Positions 8,489 through 23,500 of a DNA stretch of 64,000 nt are shown piece by piece. Positions within the stretch are counted from its first letter, which is position 1. The number at the start of each line of letters is the position of its first letter. The position numbers were made by a program, and so were the translations under genes. This DNA comes from Rhodococcus opacus (GTDB lineage: Bacteria; Actinomycetota; Actinomycetes; Mycobacteriales; Mycobacteriaceae). The stretch covers positions 1 to 64,000 of the forward strand of contig NZ_JAAXPA010000001.1 in NCBI RefSeq assembly GCF_012396235.1, read 5' to 3'. The notes beneath the pieces were generated by a model. It worked only from the letters and a program-made list of their open reading frames with translations. It had not been told where the DNA came from and did no database searches.

Positions 8489-8585
8489 GCTCGGGGCTTG
8501 CGTGATCGTGCTGTCATCTACTTCGTTTCGACCCGACTGAACCTCTGCATCTTAGTGATGGCCGCGGTCAGGGGCGGCAGCTGCT
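8489..8585. other. Short gap between the NRPS stop and the kinase start
   Basis: About 100 bases separate the NRPS stop from the kinase start, both on the minus strand. No clear hairpin or promoter is seen, so NRPS readthrough into the kinase gene is possible. Confidence 0.35.
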
Positions 8586-11500
8586 TCACGGTCCGGAGTG
8601 GCCTCCCGATCCACGCAGTCTTCGGCCGATCACAGCCACCGGTACACGCCCGACCATGTCTGCGTGCACAGCATCGATGCGGTGTTCGGTGACGTCACCG
8701 CCGAAGTGTCGCCGCCAGTCCGGAACGAGTTCCGGATGATGATCGAGATCATATGCGGCCGTGAAGAACACGGCGTCGCCGCCGAAGTGCCGGGGCTGAT
8801 GTGTCGACGCGATCTGCTCGAGACGGATGAGGAGCTCGCCCAGCGACCGCACACGATCGGCCGGCACCGCTGCTCCGAGCTCGGCCGGAAGGTCCAGCTC
8901 GGGCCGGTTGTCGCCGAGGTTCACGAGCGCCGCGCGGTGTTCCGGCAGCAGGGTATCGAGCATCGCGAGGGTGGCCACTTCGTGGCCCGCTTCGTGTAGT
9001 TGCACGGCCATCTCCTGTGCCACAGTGCCGCCCAGCGACCAGCCCAGCAGGTGGTACGGGCCGGTCGGCTGCACCGTGCGGATGGCGTCGATGTGGCGAG
9101 CGGCCAGCTCGGCGATTGACGAGGGCAAGTCCGTGTCACCGGTTGCCTGCACTCCGTACAACACACGTCCGGGGAGATGCTCTGCGAGGCCCGTGTAACA
9201 CCACGCGATTCCCGCCGCAGGGTGGATGCAGAACAGTGGCGGACCGTCGCCCTCTCCGCCGAGGCGCACCACAGCGGCGAACGGATCGTCGGACGCCGAC
9301 GTACCGGATTCGATGCGCTTGGCGAGTCGCGCGGCGGTGGGGTCGGTGAAGAGCCATTGCAGGGGCACGTCCCGGCCCAGCCTCGTGCGCAGTTCATCGG
9401 CCGCCGCCACCGCGCCCATGGAGGTGCCGCCCAGCGCGAAGAAATCTTGATCCGTGCCGATGAAAACCACTCCGATGACATTGGCCATTACGTCGGCGAC
9501 CACTGTCTCCAGATATCCGGACGGCGGTGTCGTCCCTGTCGTGTCCGAATCGAATTCCGGCTCGGGAAGCGCGGATCGGTCGACTTTGCCCGACGGTAGA
9601 ACCGGCAGGCTGTCCAGCACGACGACGGCGGACGGCACCAGATGTCGGGGCAGAACCGCGCGGGCGAATTCGCGCACAGTGCGGGCGGTGAGCGTGGAGT
9701 CGGGCTCCATCACCACGTAGGAGACGAGGACGAGCTGTCCACCGGGAGCCACGACCGGCGTGGTGATCACGAACCTGACGTCGGAGTGCCGGGCCAATGC
9801 GACGTCCACCTCGGCAGGTTCGACGCGGATGCCGTGCAGCTGCACCTGAGCGTCATTGCGTCCCAGATAGTCCAGAGCACCGTGTGCATTGCGGCGCACC
9901 AGGTCTCCGGTGCGGTACATCCGGTCTCCAGGTTTCCCATACGGGTTGGGGACGAACTGCGTTGCGGTGAGACCACGCCGCCCGAGGTAGCCACGGGCGA
10001 CGCTGCTTCCGGACAGGTAGAGCTCACCGGTCACGCCGTCGGGCACCGGATGCAGCCTGGAGTCGAGCACGAGGGCGGCGGCAGCGTCGATCACGTCCCC
10101 GATGTCGACGCCGTCATCGACGCCGGCCGGTGTGAGCGGTCCTGCGACCGACGCCAGGATTGTGAATTCCGTGGGACCGTAGGCATTGAAGAGCCGATGA
10201 CGCGACGCCCAGGTCGTCGCCAATGCCGACGGTAGGCGTTCGCCGACCGACACCACGGTCCGGGGCCCTTCGTCACCCAGGCTGTCGGCATCGAGAGTGG
10301 CCAGCACGGTGGGCGTCGCGACGAGATGGGTGATGCGCTCCCGGCGCACCACGTCGGCCAACTGATCGCCGGCATAAGTGAAGTCGGGGGCGATCACCAG
10401 GCTGCCGCCGGATGACAGCGCGTACAGCATTTCGAACAGTGAGGCGTCGAAGGTCGGGGAGGCCAGCTGGAGAACCCGCACGGCGCCGTCGATGTCGAGA
10501 ACCGGCGCCTGCGCAGCAACCACATTCACCAGACCGCGATGCGGCACCACGACACCCTTCGGCGTTCCGGTGGTGCCGGATGTGTAGATCACATACGCGG
10601 CGCCCTCCACCTGTGAGTACTTCTTAACCGCGGGTGGTTGATAAGTACTCACGGGTGGGAGCCAAGGGATTGTGGACGGGAGCTCGGAGATGCGCTCGGG
10701 CACGGTCAGCCCGACCACGGCACCGGAGTCGGCGAGCATCCATTCCAGACGCTCGGTGGGATGCGTCGGGTCCAGCGACAGCCAGACCGCGCCTGCTTTC
10801 GCCACAGCCCACACGGCGGCCACCCAGTGCCGGCCACGACCGGTGGCGACCGCGACCACATCCTCGGGTTCGACGCCACGGTCCGAGAGCGCCCGGGCCC
10901 ACCGCTCCGCCACGTCGTCCAGTTCTTCGTATGTCCACTGCGCTCCGTCGTCCTCTACGGCGACGGCGTGCGGGGTGGCGCGGACCTGTGTCTCGAAGAT
11001 CTCGGCGAGGGTCTTCGGCTGATAGTTCCGTGCGGGGCCACTGACGAGGGCCGCACGTTCGCCCGCCTCGAGGATGTCGATGTCGCCGACCACCGCGGAC
11101 GGATCGGTCAGGGCTGCGCCGAGGATACGATCGAAGCGCTGTGCCAGCGCCCGGGCGGTGGAGTCGTCGAACAGGTCCGTGGCATACAACAGCCGCAGCG
11201 TCAGCTCCCCCGACGATTCCGTGAAATCCCACACCAGGTCGAATTCTGCGGTGGCAGTAGTGGCTCCGACCGCCTCGGTTCCGGGCAGACCGCCCGGCTG
11301 CTGCGCTGCGTGCTGGTACGCGAGCATCACCTGGAACAGCGGGTTGTACGAGGTAGAGCGGCGGGGTGCCATGCGCGCGACCACGTCGTCGAACGGCACG
11401 TCGGCGTGGGCGAACGCGTCGAGGTCAGCCGAACGCACCTGCTGGAGGAGCGCGGCAAAGGTTGCAGCAGAGTTCACTTCGGTGCGCAAGGCGACGGTGC

Positions 11501-14500
11501 CGACGAACATCCCCACCAGTGCGTCGAGTGCCGGGTCGGGTCGTCCGGCAACGGCGGTCCCTATCACGACGTCCGGGTGCCCACCTTCGCGCGACAGCAG
11601 AACGGCAAGCGCCGCGTGCAGCACCATGAACACCGTGGCGCCCTGACTGCGGGCGACGTCGGACAACCGTTGACGCACTTCGGGGTCCAGGGTCCACTCG
11701 ACGGTGGCGCCCGTGTGGCTCGGTTGGGCGGGCCGCGGACGGTCCGTGGGCAACGCGATCGGGGCGTCGACGCCGTCGAGCACCCTGGTCCAGTAGTCGA
11801 GCTGGGCATGGGCGACGCTGTCGGGGTCCGCGGGGTCGCCGAGGACCCCGCGCAGCCACACGCTGTAATCCGCGTAATCGACGGGAAGCGGCTCCCATTG
11901 CGGTTCGCGTCCTCCGCAGCGAGCGGTGTAGGCAGCTTCGAGGTCGGTGGCCAACCGCTCCATGGAGCCACCGTCCAGCGCAATGTGATGCACGACGGCG
12001 GCGAGCACGTGGTCGCCGTCGGCTTCGGCCCACAGTTGCACGCGTAGCGGGGTTTCCGACTCCAGGTCAAAGGGTCGCCGCACGAATTCCGCGACCTCGG
12101 CGGACACGTCGGCGCCGTGGACGGGACGCAGGTCGATGTTCACGGGGACGATCACCTGGTGTGGTCCGCTGTCGTCCATGGGAAAGACTGTGCGCAGCAC
12201 GGCATGCCGCTGCACCACGTCGGCGAGTGCGTGCCGCAGTGCGGCCAGGTCGATGTCGTCGCCGAGACGATGCACGAACACGAGATGGTGCATCGAAGCG
12301 CTCGGATCGACGCGGTGCAGCAGCCACATCCGTTGCTGCGCCGGCGACAGCGGAATCCGGGCGGCCGGGTCCCGTGGCGCCAGTGGAATGCGTGTCGCGA
12401 CCGTGTGCCGCTGGTCGAGCCATCCGGCCATCCCGGCGGCGGTGGGATGTTCGAACAGCGTTCTGACGGGTACGTCCACGCGGAATGCCGCCGACAGCCG
12501 GCCTGTCACCGCGGTCGCAGACAGGGAGTCGCCGCCGATGTCGAAGAAGTTGCTGTGGGCACCGACGCTCACGCCGCCGAGCACTGTAGCGAACACCCCT
12601 GCAACCAGTTCCCCGGTCATGGTCCGCAGTGGCGCCGGCGAGTCGGTGTCGATCTCGACGTAGCTCGCTTCCAGCGCCCGCACGTCGAGTTTGCCGTTGG
12701 AGGTGAGCGGAAGGCTGTCGCGAATCATGATGCTCTGCGGCACCAGGTGTGCCGGGAGTTGTCTGATCAATTGCGCGCGGAGCGGTTCGGGATCCACAGC
12801 CGCCCCCGTGACGAAGGCGACCAGCCGACCGTGGTGCAGCAACACCACTGCCTGGGTGACACCGGGCTGCACCAGCAGGGCGGCCTCCACCTCGGCGGGC
12901 TCGATGCGCATGCCGCGCACCTTCACTTGACGATCGGCGCGTCCGACGTACGACAGTGTGCCGTCGACGCGGCGGTGCACCACGTCGCCGGTGCGGTAAC
13001 GGCGGATGCCGGCTTGTCCGGCAACGAAGTTCGCGGCCGTCAGCGCTGGGTCCGCGACGTAGCCGAGGGCCAGTCCCAGTCCCTCCAAGTACAGTTCACC
13101 GACGCCCCCGAGCGGTACCGGACGGAGCCGGTCGTCCAGGACAGCCGCCGTCGTGCCGGGGACGGGTGTGCCGATGGTGACGTCGGCGCCCACCTCTGCC
13201 AGGGTGGCCACCACTGTGGACTCGGTGGGCCCGTAGGCGTTCAGCATCAGCCGCCCCTCGCTCCACGCTGCGGCCTGCTCCGGGCTCAAAGGCTCGCCGC
13301 CCACGGCGACGACCTGGAGGGCGTCCAGTTCCCGCGGTTCGAGGGTCGCCAAGACGGAGGGTGTGGAGAGGTAATGCGTCACGCCCTGAGCGGTGAGCAG
13401 ATGCTGCAGCTCGGTGCCGCCGTAGACGTCAGGGGGTGCGACCACGAGGCAGGCACCCGACCGGAAGGCCAGCAGCATCTCGAGCAGCGCTGCGTCGAAG
13501 GTGGGGTTGTAGCCGTGCAGTACCCGCGCCTCGGGGTGCACTCGGTACCTGCGGACGGCCTCGTCGGCGAGGGAACCCAGTCCGCGGTGGGTGACGGCCA
13601 CGCCCTTCGGGGTGCCGGTCGATCCGGACGTGTAGATGATGTACGCCACCGATGGTTGCGCCGACTCCTGCGCCTGCGCCACCATCGCCTCCCGGCGTTC
13701 GCCGGGGTGGGTCGGGTCGAGCGGCAGGAAGGTGGCCCCGGTCCGGGTCACGGCCCAGAGTTCGATCACGAAGTCGATCGAGCGCGGCATGCAGATTTCC
13801 ACGACCGTTCCGGGTCCGGTGCCCTCGGCGCGAAGCTGACCGGCCCGGAGTTCCGACGCCGCGGCCAGTTCGCGGTAGGTGAGTGCCCGGGTGCCGTCGG
13901 TGAGAGCCGGACGGTCGGGGTGCACGGCAGCGGTGGACAGGAGGATGTCGGTGAGGGTGCGGGTGTCGTCGGCGGGCCCACCGGTGAGCGGAGGTGCCGG
14001 AGCCAGGACGATCCCCCCCACCATCACTTGCGGATCGAGTGTGACAGCGTCCAGCACCTGGCCCAGGAGGGTCGCCAGTGAGGCTGCGGTACCGCGGTCG
14101 AACAGGTCGGCGGCGTAGGCGACGGCCCCGTCCATACCGCCGGGTTTCTCGCCGTCCCAGTGTTCGCGGACCGTCACGTGGAGGTCGAATTTCGCTGTGC
14201 GGGTGTCGACTTCCCGGACTTCTACGCGAAGGCCGGCCACGTCGACGGCAGGAAGGTCGAGGTTCTCCACTGCAAGTGCGACCTGCGGTGTGCGTCCCCC
14301 GAGCAGGTCGGCGATCGATTCGAAGGGCACGTCGGCGTGCTCGAACGCATCCACGTCGAAGTCGCGCACCTGGGCCAGCAGTCCTGCGAACGGCATGTCC
14401 GGCTGGACCTGCGCCCGCAGAGCGAGAGTGTTGACGAACATTCCGACCAGCGGGTCGAGGGTACGGTCGCCGCGGCCGGCCACCGCGGTGGCAACGGTGA

Positions 14501-17500
14501 CGTCGCGCTGCGCACCGAGCCGCGACAGCAGCACCGACAGTGCCGCGTGCAGCACCATGAACGGCGTGGCGCGGTGGTCGTGAGCCAACCGGTGCACCGC
14601 TCGCTGGACCGCGCCGGGGATCCGGAAGCTCACCACCCCGGCGGCGCCGTCCGATGCATCGATGCTCGGTCGCCTATCCGGGATGAGTGCGGCACCCGAC
14701 TCGGCACCGTCGAGCGCGCGCCGCCAGTGCTCGACACCGCGCGCCGAGTACTCGCTGCGGAGCAGTTCCTGCTCCCAGAGCGCGTAGTCGGCGAAGTGTA
14801 TGGACAACGGCGCCCAGTCGGGTGTGTCTCCGGCGCGACGAGCGTCGTAGGCGGTGAGTACGTCGGTCACCAGAGGGGTGAGCGACCAGCCGTCGGCGGC
14901 GATGTGGTGGAGCACCACGGCCAACACGTGCGAATCGGGACCGATCTGCAGCAACCGGACCCGCAGGGGCATTTCGCAGGTGAGGTCGAACCCCTCGGAC
15001 GCGAATGCGGCCACCACGGATTCCACCGACTCCGGGTGCGTGTCCTGGGGCGTGAGGTCCAGTTCGCCGGCCGGGAGGATCTGCTGGTGGGGCAGTTCTC
15101 CCGCCGCGGCGGGGTACTGGGTGCGGAGTACTTCGTGCCGGGCGACGACGTCCGCGAGCGCCGCCGACAACGCGGGCACGTCGAGCGGCCCGTCCAGCCG
15201 GAGTGTCGCGGGCTGGTTGTAGGCCGCGGACGACGGGTCGCGACGGTTGAGTGCCCACATCCGGTACTGACTGCGCGACAGTGGAATTCGATCCGGACGC
15301 GGTTGCGAGACGAGCGCGGGCCGCAGATCCGGTTCGGGGACGGCACCATCGAGGACGGTGGCAAGTTCCGCGATCGTGGGGTGCGCAAAGAGGCTGCGCA
15401 GCGGGACCGGGCGGCCCATCACCTCGGAAAGCCGGGCTGTCAGCTGTGTGGCCAGCAGCGAGTTGCCGCCCGCATCGAAGAAGTGCGCCCCGCGACCGGC
15501 CTCGGGCAGTTCGAGGACCTCGGCGAAGACCGCGGCCACGGCACGTTCGGTATCCGTGGCGGGCGGTTCGTGCTCACCCGCACCGAGTTCGGGCGTGGGC
15601 AGCGAACGCAGGTCGAGCTTGCCGTTGATAGTCTGCGGCGGCGAATCGAGCACCACGACGGCCGTCGGTACCAGGTACGACGGCAGCAGTTCGGCCAGGC
15701 GACGCCGTAGTCCGTCCGCGTCGAAGCCTGTGTGCCGAGGCAACACGTATGAGACGAGTGAGTCGGAGCCGGTGGGTGTGGGGCGGACGATCGTGGCCGC
15801 GAAGTCGACGTCGGCGACGCGGGCGATGGCGGCGTCGATCTCACCCGGTTCGACGCGGACCCCTCGGATCTTGACTTGGCTGTCGTTGCGGCCCATGTAC
15901 TCCAGTTCGTCACCGCCTCGCCAGCGCACCAGGTCGCCCGTGCGGTACAAGCGTGTGCCGTCCGGGCCGGCGACGAAGCGTTCCGCCGTCAGCCCGGGTT
16001 GCTCGGCATAACCCCGGGCCAGCGCACCGCCCGACAGGTACAGCTCGCCGGGCACGCCCACCGGCACCGGGCGTAGCCGCTCGTCGAGCACGAGGGCGGC
16101 GACACCCGGGATGGGGGTACCGATCGTCACCGGCGCTCCGGACGACAGCGGACGAGTCGCAATGGTGTACATCGTCGACTCGGCGGGACCGTAGCCGTTG
16201 ATCAGCCGGCGGCCAGGCGCCCACCGGTCGACCAGTTCGGCTCCGAGCCGCTCGCCGCCCACCATCAGTACTTCCAGGTCAGGTAGTGCGATGTCGCCGA
16301 CGGTCGCGAGAACGGTGGGGGTGATACAGGCGTGGGTGATCCGTTCGCGGCGAAGCAACTCACCCAGTGCGGGACCGGCGAACTCGGTGTCGGACGCAAT
16401 CACGAGTGTGGCCCCGGACGCACCTGCGATCAGTACCTCGAGCAGGGTCATGTCGAATCCGGCGGCGGCGCGGTGCAGCACCCGCGCTCCCGGCGCGGCG
16501 CCGAAGCGCGACGCGACGTCCGCGTCCAGTGCGCCCAGGCCGGAGTCCGTCACCACGACGGCTTTGGGTGTGCCCGTGGTGCCGGATGTGAACACCACGT
16601 ACGCCGTGCCCGTCGCCCTCGGCAGACTGTCGGCGATGGCCCGCATGACGGCCACCCGCGCTTCGGGCAGAGCCGGGTCTATCAGGACGGGCGCTGCGCC
16701 TGCTTTCGCGATCGCCCACAACCTCACCACCGACTCGGTCGAACGAGGCGCCGACCAGACGACGCAGTCACCCGGCCGCACACCCGAGTCGACGAGTGCG
16801 CGGGCGACGACGTCGGAGCGGGCGTCGAGTTCCCGGTACGTCAGTTGCGTGCCGGAGTCGCGGACCGCCACGGCATCCGGCGCCACCTGGGCGCCGCGCG
16901 TGATCATGGCCCGCAACGTCAGCGCGCCCGGTGTGCGGGGCCCGGCAGCGGGGACCAGGTCGGAATGCTCGCGCTCGCTCAGCAGGTCCACATCGCCCAC
17001 GGAGATGTCGGGGTCGGCGGTGACCGCCTCGAGAAACCGCACCAGCTGCGCTGCGAACTCGACGACGGTGGCGTGGTCGTAGAGTTCCGCGTTGTAGCCG
17101 AAGTGGAGTGCCATCGGCTCACCGGGTCCGGGCTCGGCGACGGTGAGCTGCAGATCGAAGTTCGCGTGCTCGACGTCGGGGATCACCGGGGTCACGGTCA
17201 GCCCGGGCAGGGTGAGGTGTCCGGGGCGGTGTCGCTGCATCGACAGTGCCACCTGGAACAGCGGGTGGTGCGACGCCGATCGCGGCGGGTTGAGCAGCTC
17301 CACCAGTGTCTCGAACGGCATGTCGGCGTGGGTGTAGGCCGCGATGTCACGTTCGTGCACCTGGGCGAGCAGTTCGGTGAAGCTGGCGGTCGGGTCGACG
17401 GTTGCCCGCAACACCAGAGTGCTGGCGAACATACCGACTACGTCGTCGAGTTGCGGATCGCCACGGCCGGCGACTGCGGTGCCTATGGGCACGTCCGGGT

Positions 17501-20500
17501 TGCCGCTGTACCGAGAGAGCAGCGCCGCGAGTGCGGCGTGCAACACCATGAACGTCGTGGCCCGGTAGGTGCGTGCCAGTGCGGTCAGAGACTCGTGCAG
17601 CGCCGTGTCCACCATCACCGAGTGAGCGGCGCCCTCCCCCGACGGGATGGCGGGGCGGGGGCGGTCGGGCGGGAGGGTCACCTGTTCGGGCAGCCCTGCC
17701 AGGGCACCCGACCAGTAGTTCGACAGTGCGTTCTCGGTGTTCTCGCTGTCCTCGGCAAGCATCCGACGCTGCCAGATGCTGTAGTCGCTGTATTGCACAG
17801 GAAGCGAGGACCATTGGGGTCCGGCTCCACTCAGCCGGGCCCGATACGCCTCCAGGGTGTCCCTGATCAGCGGGGCCAGCGACCATGCGTCGGCGGCGAT
17901 GTGGTGGATCACCAGGGTGAGCACGTGGGTGGTTGCGGCGGTCCGGTAGAGGCGCGCCCGCAGCGGCGGCTCTGTCGCCACGTCGAAACCGTCACCGGTG
18001 AGGGCTCGGACGTGGGCGTCGACGGCGTCGTCGGGAATTGCGATCGCAGTGAGATTCAGCGGGATCTCGTCGGCCTCGAGCACCACCTGCTGCACACCGT
18101 CCGCGGTCCGTGGGTACACGGTGCGCAGGGTGCGGTGACGTTGCACGACGTCGCGCGCCGCGGCGGCAAGCGCCTCCACGTCGAGGTCGCCGTCGAGTCG
18201 GACGATGAGCGGAATGTTGTATCCGGCTGCGCCCGTGTCGAACTGGTTGAGGATCCACATCCGTTCCTGCGCCGGCGAGAGCGGAAGCTGCTCACCGTAG
18301 GCGACTGGCACCAGCGGCGGTCGGCGACGGCCGTCCCCGGCCCGCTCCTCCACCCGCGTCGCCAGTTCGGCGACGGTGGGTACCTCGAAGAGGTCGCGGA
18401 CCGTCACGTCCGTGTCGAAGACGGCGCTGAGCCGGGCAGCTACCCGGGTGGCGATCAACGAATTGCCACCCAGGTCGAAGAAGCTCTGCCGGGCGCCGAC
18501 CTCGATGCCGCCGAGAAGCTCGGCGAATACACCTGCGACCACTTCCTCGATCGGCCCGTGGGGTGCGTGGGCGTCTGCAGCGAGGACGGTCGGTTCGGGC
18601 AGCGCGTGCCGGTCCAATTTCCCGTTGGGGGTCAGCGGGAAGGTCGGGACGGGCACCACCGCGCCCGGCACGAGGTACTCGGGCAACACCGACCGCAGGT
18701 GACCGAGGAGGGTGCGCGGGTCCGCTGTGCTCACCACGTAGGCCACCAGTTGGTCGCCGACGGCGCTGCCGCGCAGCATGACTGCGGCGTGCTCGACGTC
18801 GGGACGCCGCAGAAGTGTCGCCTCGATCTCTCCGGGCTCGATGCGGTAGCCGCGCACCGCCACCTGGGTGTCGGCGCGGCCCTGGTGGTCGAGTTCACCG
18901 TTCGAGCGGTATCGGGCAAGATCTCCCGTCCGATACATGCGGGTGCCGGGGATGAAGGGGTCGGCGACGAACCGTTCCGCGGTGAGTGAGGGCAGTCCCA
19001 CGTATCCGCGCGCGACCTGTGCGCCGGAGACGTACAGTTCGCCGACGGTCCCGGGCGGCACGGGATGCAGCGATGTATCCAGGACGTAGGTCCGCAGTCC
19101 CGGCAGCGCCCTGCCCACGGACCGGTGCTCATCTCCCGACTGCAGGTCGTGCCGTGTGACGTGCACCGTGGTTTCGGTGATGCCGAACATGTTGACCGCG
19201 CGCACGTTCGGGTGGCGGCCGAGCCAGGACGCCACGAGGGTGTGGTCGAGCGCCTCACCGCCGAAGATCAGCAGCCGCAGCGAGGAGCTGTCGATGTCCT
19301 CGGCGAGTTGCCCGAAGGCGGACGGCGTCTGGTTGAGGACGGTGACGCCTTCGTGTACCAGCAGATCGGCGAATTCGCGGGGCGAGCGGGCGAGGTCGCG
19401 GTCGATCAGCACGAGTCGTCCGCCGGTGGTGAGGGCGCCCCACATCTCCCAGACCGAGAAGTCGAAGGCGTGGGAGTGGAACATCGTCCACACGTCGCCC
19501 GGGCCGAAGCCGAATTCCTCGCGCGTGTTGGCGAGCAGCGACAGTACGTTGGCGTGGGTGACCGTCACGCCCTTCGGCTGCCCGGTGGAGCCCGACGTGT
19601 AGATCACGTACGCCGCTCCCCCCGGTGCGCGGCGAGGCGCGCCCGAGGACACAGTGCCACTCACCTGCGGCATCTCGGAGATCACGACCGCCGGCGCAGC
19701 GTCGTCGAGCAGGTAACGGATGCGTTCGGCGGGGTAGTCGACGTCGATGGGCACGTATGCGGCGCCGGCGCGGATCACCGCGAGCATCGCCACCACCAGA
19801 TCGACCGAGCGAGGCAGAACGAGGGCCACCAGGTCTTCGGCTCCCACGCCGGAGGTCCGAAGGTGCTCGGCCATCTCCGCGGAGCGGTGATCCAGGTCGC
19901 CGTAGGTCACCGTGGTGTCACCGAACGTGATTGCCGCCGCGTCGGGATTCTCGGCGGCGCGGTGCTCGAACAGTTCGGCCAACGACGACGCTTCCGGTAG
20001 TGCACCGTCGATACCCGAAACACTCGCGTCGCGTTCGGACTCGCCGAGCACGTCGATCGATCCCACAGGCACCTGCACATCGGTGGTCACCGCCCGCAGC
20101 ACCCGCAGCAGACGCTCCGCCCACCGCTCGACCGTCTCGGAATCGAACAGCTCTGCCGGATAGACGAATACACCGTCGAGACCGGCCGATTCACCATCTT
20201 CGCCGCGCTGTTCGCGTACCGACACTTCGAGGTCGAAGCGGCTGGTGCCGGTGCCCAGTTCACGGCCGCGTACATCCAGCCCCGACATCGTCACAGCCGG
20301 GAGGGACTCGAAGTTGTCGTACGCCAGCATCACCTGGAACAGCGGATGATGCCCGACGGAACGGGTAGGCGCGACCGCATCCACGGCCAGGTCGAACGGC
20401 ACCTCGGAATGGGCGAACGCGGCGAGGTCGGTTTCCCGGACGGCGGCGAGTAGGGCGTCGAACCCGGCGCGTGGGTCGATCCTGCTGCGCAGGGCCACGG

Positions 20501-23500
20501 TGCCGACGAACATACCGACTACGTCGTCGAGCGCCGGGTCGGTGCGGCCCGATGTGGGTGTCCCGATGGCGAGGTCGTCGGCACCGGTCAGCTTGGACAG
20601 CAGGACGGCGAGTGCGGCGTGCAACACCATGAAGGGCGTCGCGTTCTGCTGCCGAGCCACTGTTTCCAGGCGTCGATGCAACTCGGCGGGAACCGAGAAC
20701 GGGAGGTGTCGGGCGGTCAGCCGATCGGTGCCGGGTCGTGGCCGGTCGGTGGGCAGCGGCAGCAGGGTGGGCAGTCCGGCGAGTGCGGATGTCCAGTAGT
20801 CGAGTTCGCGTCGCATACGACTGTCAGGGGCGGCGGCGTCGCCGAGGAGGCGGCGCTGCCACCGGGCGTAGTCGGTGTAGGCGACGGGAAGCGGAGCCCA
20901 GTCGGGAACGCGGCCGGACGTCCTCGCGTGGTAGGCGACGGCCACGTCCCGGATCAGCGGCCCGAACGACAATCCGTCGACGGCGATGTGGTGCAGCACC
21001 ACTGCGAGGGTGTGGCGGTGCGGCGCGACCGCGAACAGGGCGGCGCGCAGCGGTGGCTCGGTGGTGAGGTCGAACCCGCGGACGGCGAAGGCGGTCTCGT
21101 CCTCGGTGGGCGTGAGGTCGACAGCGGCGGGCACGACCTTCTGGACGGGCCCGGTCTCGGTGTCGGGGAAGACGGTGCGCAGCACGGCGTGCCGGGTGAC
21201 CACATCGTGCAGGGCGGCAGACAATGCTGTGACGTCCAGGTCACCGTCGAGGTCGACGGCGAACGGCACGTTGTAGGCGGGAGACTGGAGGTCGACCCGG
21301 TTGAGCAACCACAGCCGTTGCTGCGCGTAGGCAAGCGGCGCCGGCTGCTCGGCGGGCTCGGCGACGAGCGGTGGACGCTGGTCACCGCCCTCCTCGATCA
21401 GGGCGGCGAGCGCGGCAACGGTGGGGCGGTCGAACAGGTCACGCACACCGATACGCAGTCCGGACATCGCTGACAGGTGCGAGACAACCCGGGTCGCGGA
21501 CAGCGAATTTCCGCCCAAAGCAAAGAAATCCGCGTCGGCGCTGATGTCGGGGATCCCGAGGACGGCTGCCACTGCGTCCGCGACAGTTTGCTCGACGGGG
21601 GTCCGAGGGGGCCGGGTCGCCGCCGGAAGTGCGGGTGCGGGCAGGGCGTGACGGTTCACCTTGCCGTTCACCGAGAGCGGCACGGCATCCAGCACGGTCA
21701 CAGTCGCGGGCACCATGTAGTGCGGCAGTCGCTCCGCCACGTACGCCCGCAATGCTGCGGGGTCGAGCTCGACGGTGCCGTATACGTACGCGGCGAGGAC
21801 GTTGTCGTGCGGCACGGTGACGGCGGTGTCGACTCCGGGCGCCGACCACAGCACCGCGTCGATCTCGCCGAGTTCCACGCGGAATCCACGGATCTTGAGT
21901 TGGCTGTCGGCGCGACCGACGAACTCGAGGGTGTGGTCTGCGGTCCAGCGCACCAGGTCGCCGGATCGATACATACGACCGTATCCGTACGGATTCGCGA
22001 CGAATCGTTCCGCCGTCAGATCGGGTGCACCGAGGTAGCCGCGGGCCAGCGCCGGACCCGACAGGTACAGCTCGCCGATGACACCCACCGGCACCGGCCG
22101 TAGCCGGGCGTCGAGTACCACCGCGGACGCACCGCGGATCGGACGCCCGACGGTGATCGGGTCGCCGGGCTGCAATGCACTGCTTCCGGTGGCCCACACG
22201 GTGTGTTCGGTGGGTCCGTACAGATCCACAACGGTCCGGCGTCCGGCGGCCCAGCGTTCCAGCACGTCCGGCGGGCACGCCTCCCCCACCACGGCCAGGA
22301 ACGCGAGCGAGTCCAGGCCTTCCGCGTCCATCAGCGCGGGCACCGAGGGGGTGGTGGTCCAGTGGGTGACGCGTTCGCGGCGGAGCAGGTCCTTCAACTC
22401 GTCGCCGCCCACTACGCCTGGTGGGGCGATCACGAGGGTGGCGCCGCCGATGGCGGCCACCAGAATTTCGTGGATGGCGCCGTCGAAGCTAGGGGCCGCG
22501 AAGTGCAGTACGCGGGAGTCCGGCCCCACTCGGTAGCGGTCACGGACCTCGGCGGCGTGGTTCGCGAAGCCGCGGTGAGTTACCACGACACCCTTGGGTT
22601 CGCCGGTCGACCCGGAGGTGAAGACCACGTACGCGGGGTGATCCGCCGAGAGCGGCCGGACGCGCTCGCCGTCGGTGACAGGTGTCGAATCCCCCTGCCT
22701 CTCGCGCGCGTCGATCCACACGATGCCGTCGGGAACGAGCTCGGCGTCGTGCGCGATCGCGACGCGCACCCCAGCGGCGGCGAGGATCCGGGCGGTGCGT
22801 TCAGCCGGATGGTCCAGGTCGATCGGCAGCGACGCGGCACCGCTGCGGGCAACGGCCCACACCGCGGTCACCGAGTCGATCGAGCGCGGCAGCATCAGCG
22901 CCACCGCGTCCTCGGGTCCTACGCACAGTCCGATCAGCTTGCGCGCCAGCCGGTTGGCTCGCTCGTCGAGCTCCCGATAGGTCAGGTGGGCGTCACCGCA
23001 CCGCACCGCGACGTCGTGGGAGTTGCCGCGCAGAAGGTCGGGAAGCGTGATCGGCGAGAGTGCCACTTCCCCGCGCGCGGGGACCAGGTCGGCGGCCTCG
23101 GACGGCTCGAGCACGTCGAGATCGCCGACGGCCACCGACGGGTCCGCCACGGCTGCCTGCAGCAACCGCTGCAGCAGTGTCGACCACCGGACGATGGTGA
23201 CACGGTCGAACAGTTCGGTCGGGTAGGCGATCACGCCGTCGAGTCCGGCTGCGGCGCCGTCCTCGGCGTGCCGTTCCCGAATCTCGATCTCCAGGTCGTA
23301 GCGGCTGACGCTGCTCGGGATGCCGCGACTGCGTACGGTGACGTCGTCGAATCGAATCTCGGGTTCGGTGAAGTTCTGGTAGGCGAGCATCACTTGGAAC
23401 AGCGGGTGATGCCCGACGGAGCGAGTCGGCGCGACGACGTCGACCACTCGGTCGAACGGTTGCTCGCTGTGCGCGAAGGCCGCCAGATCCGCGACGCGGG

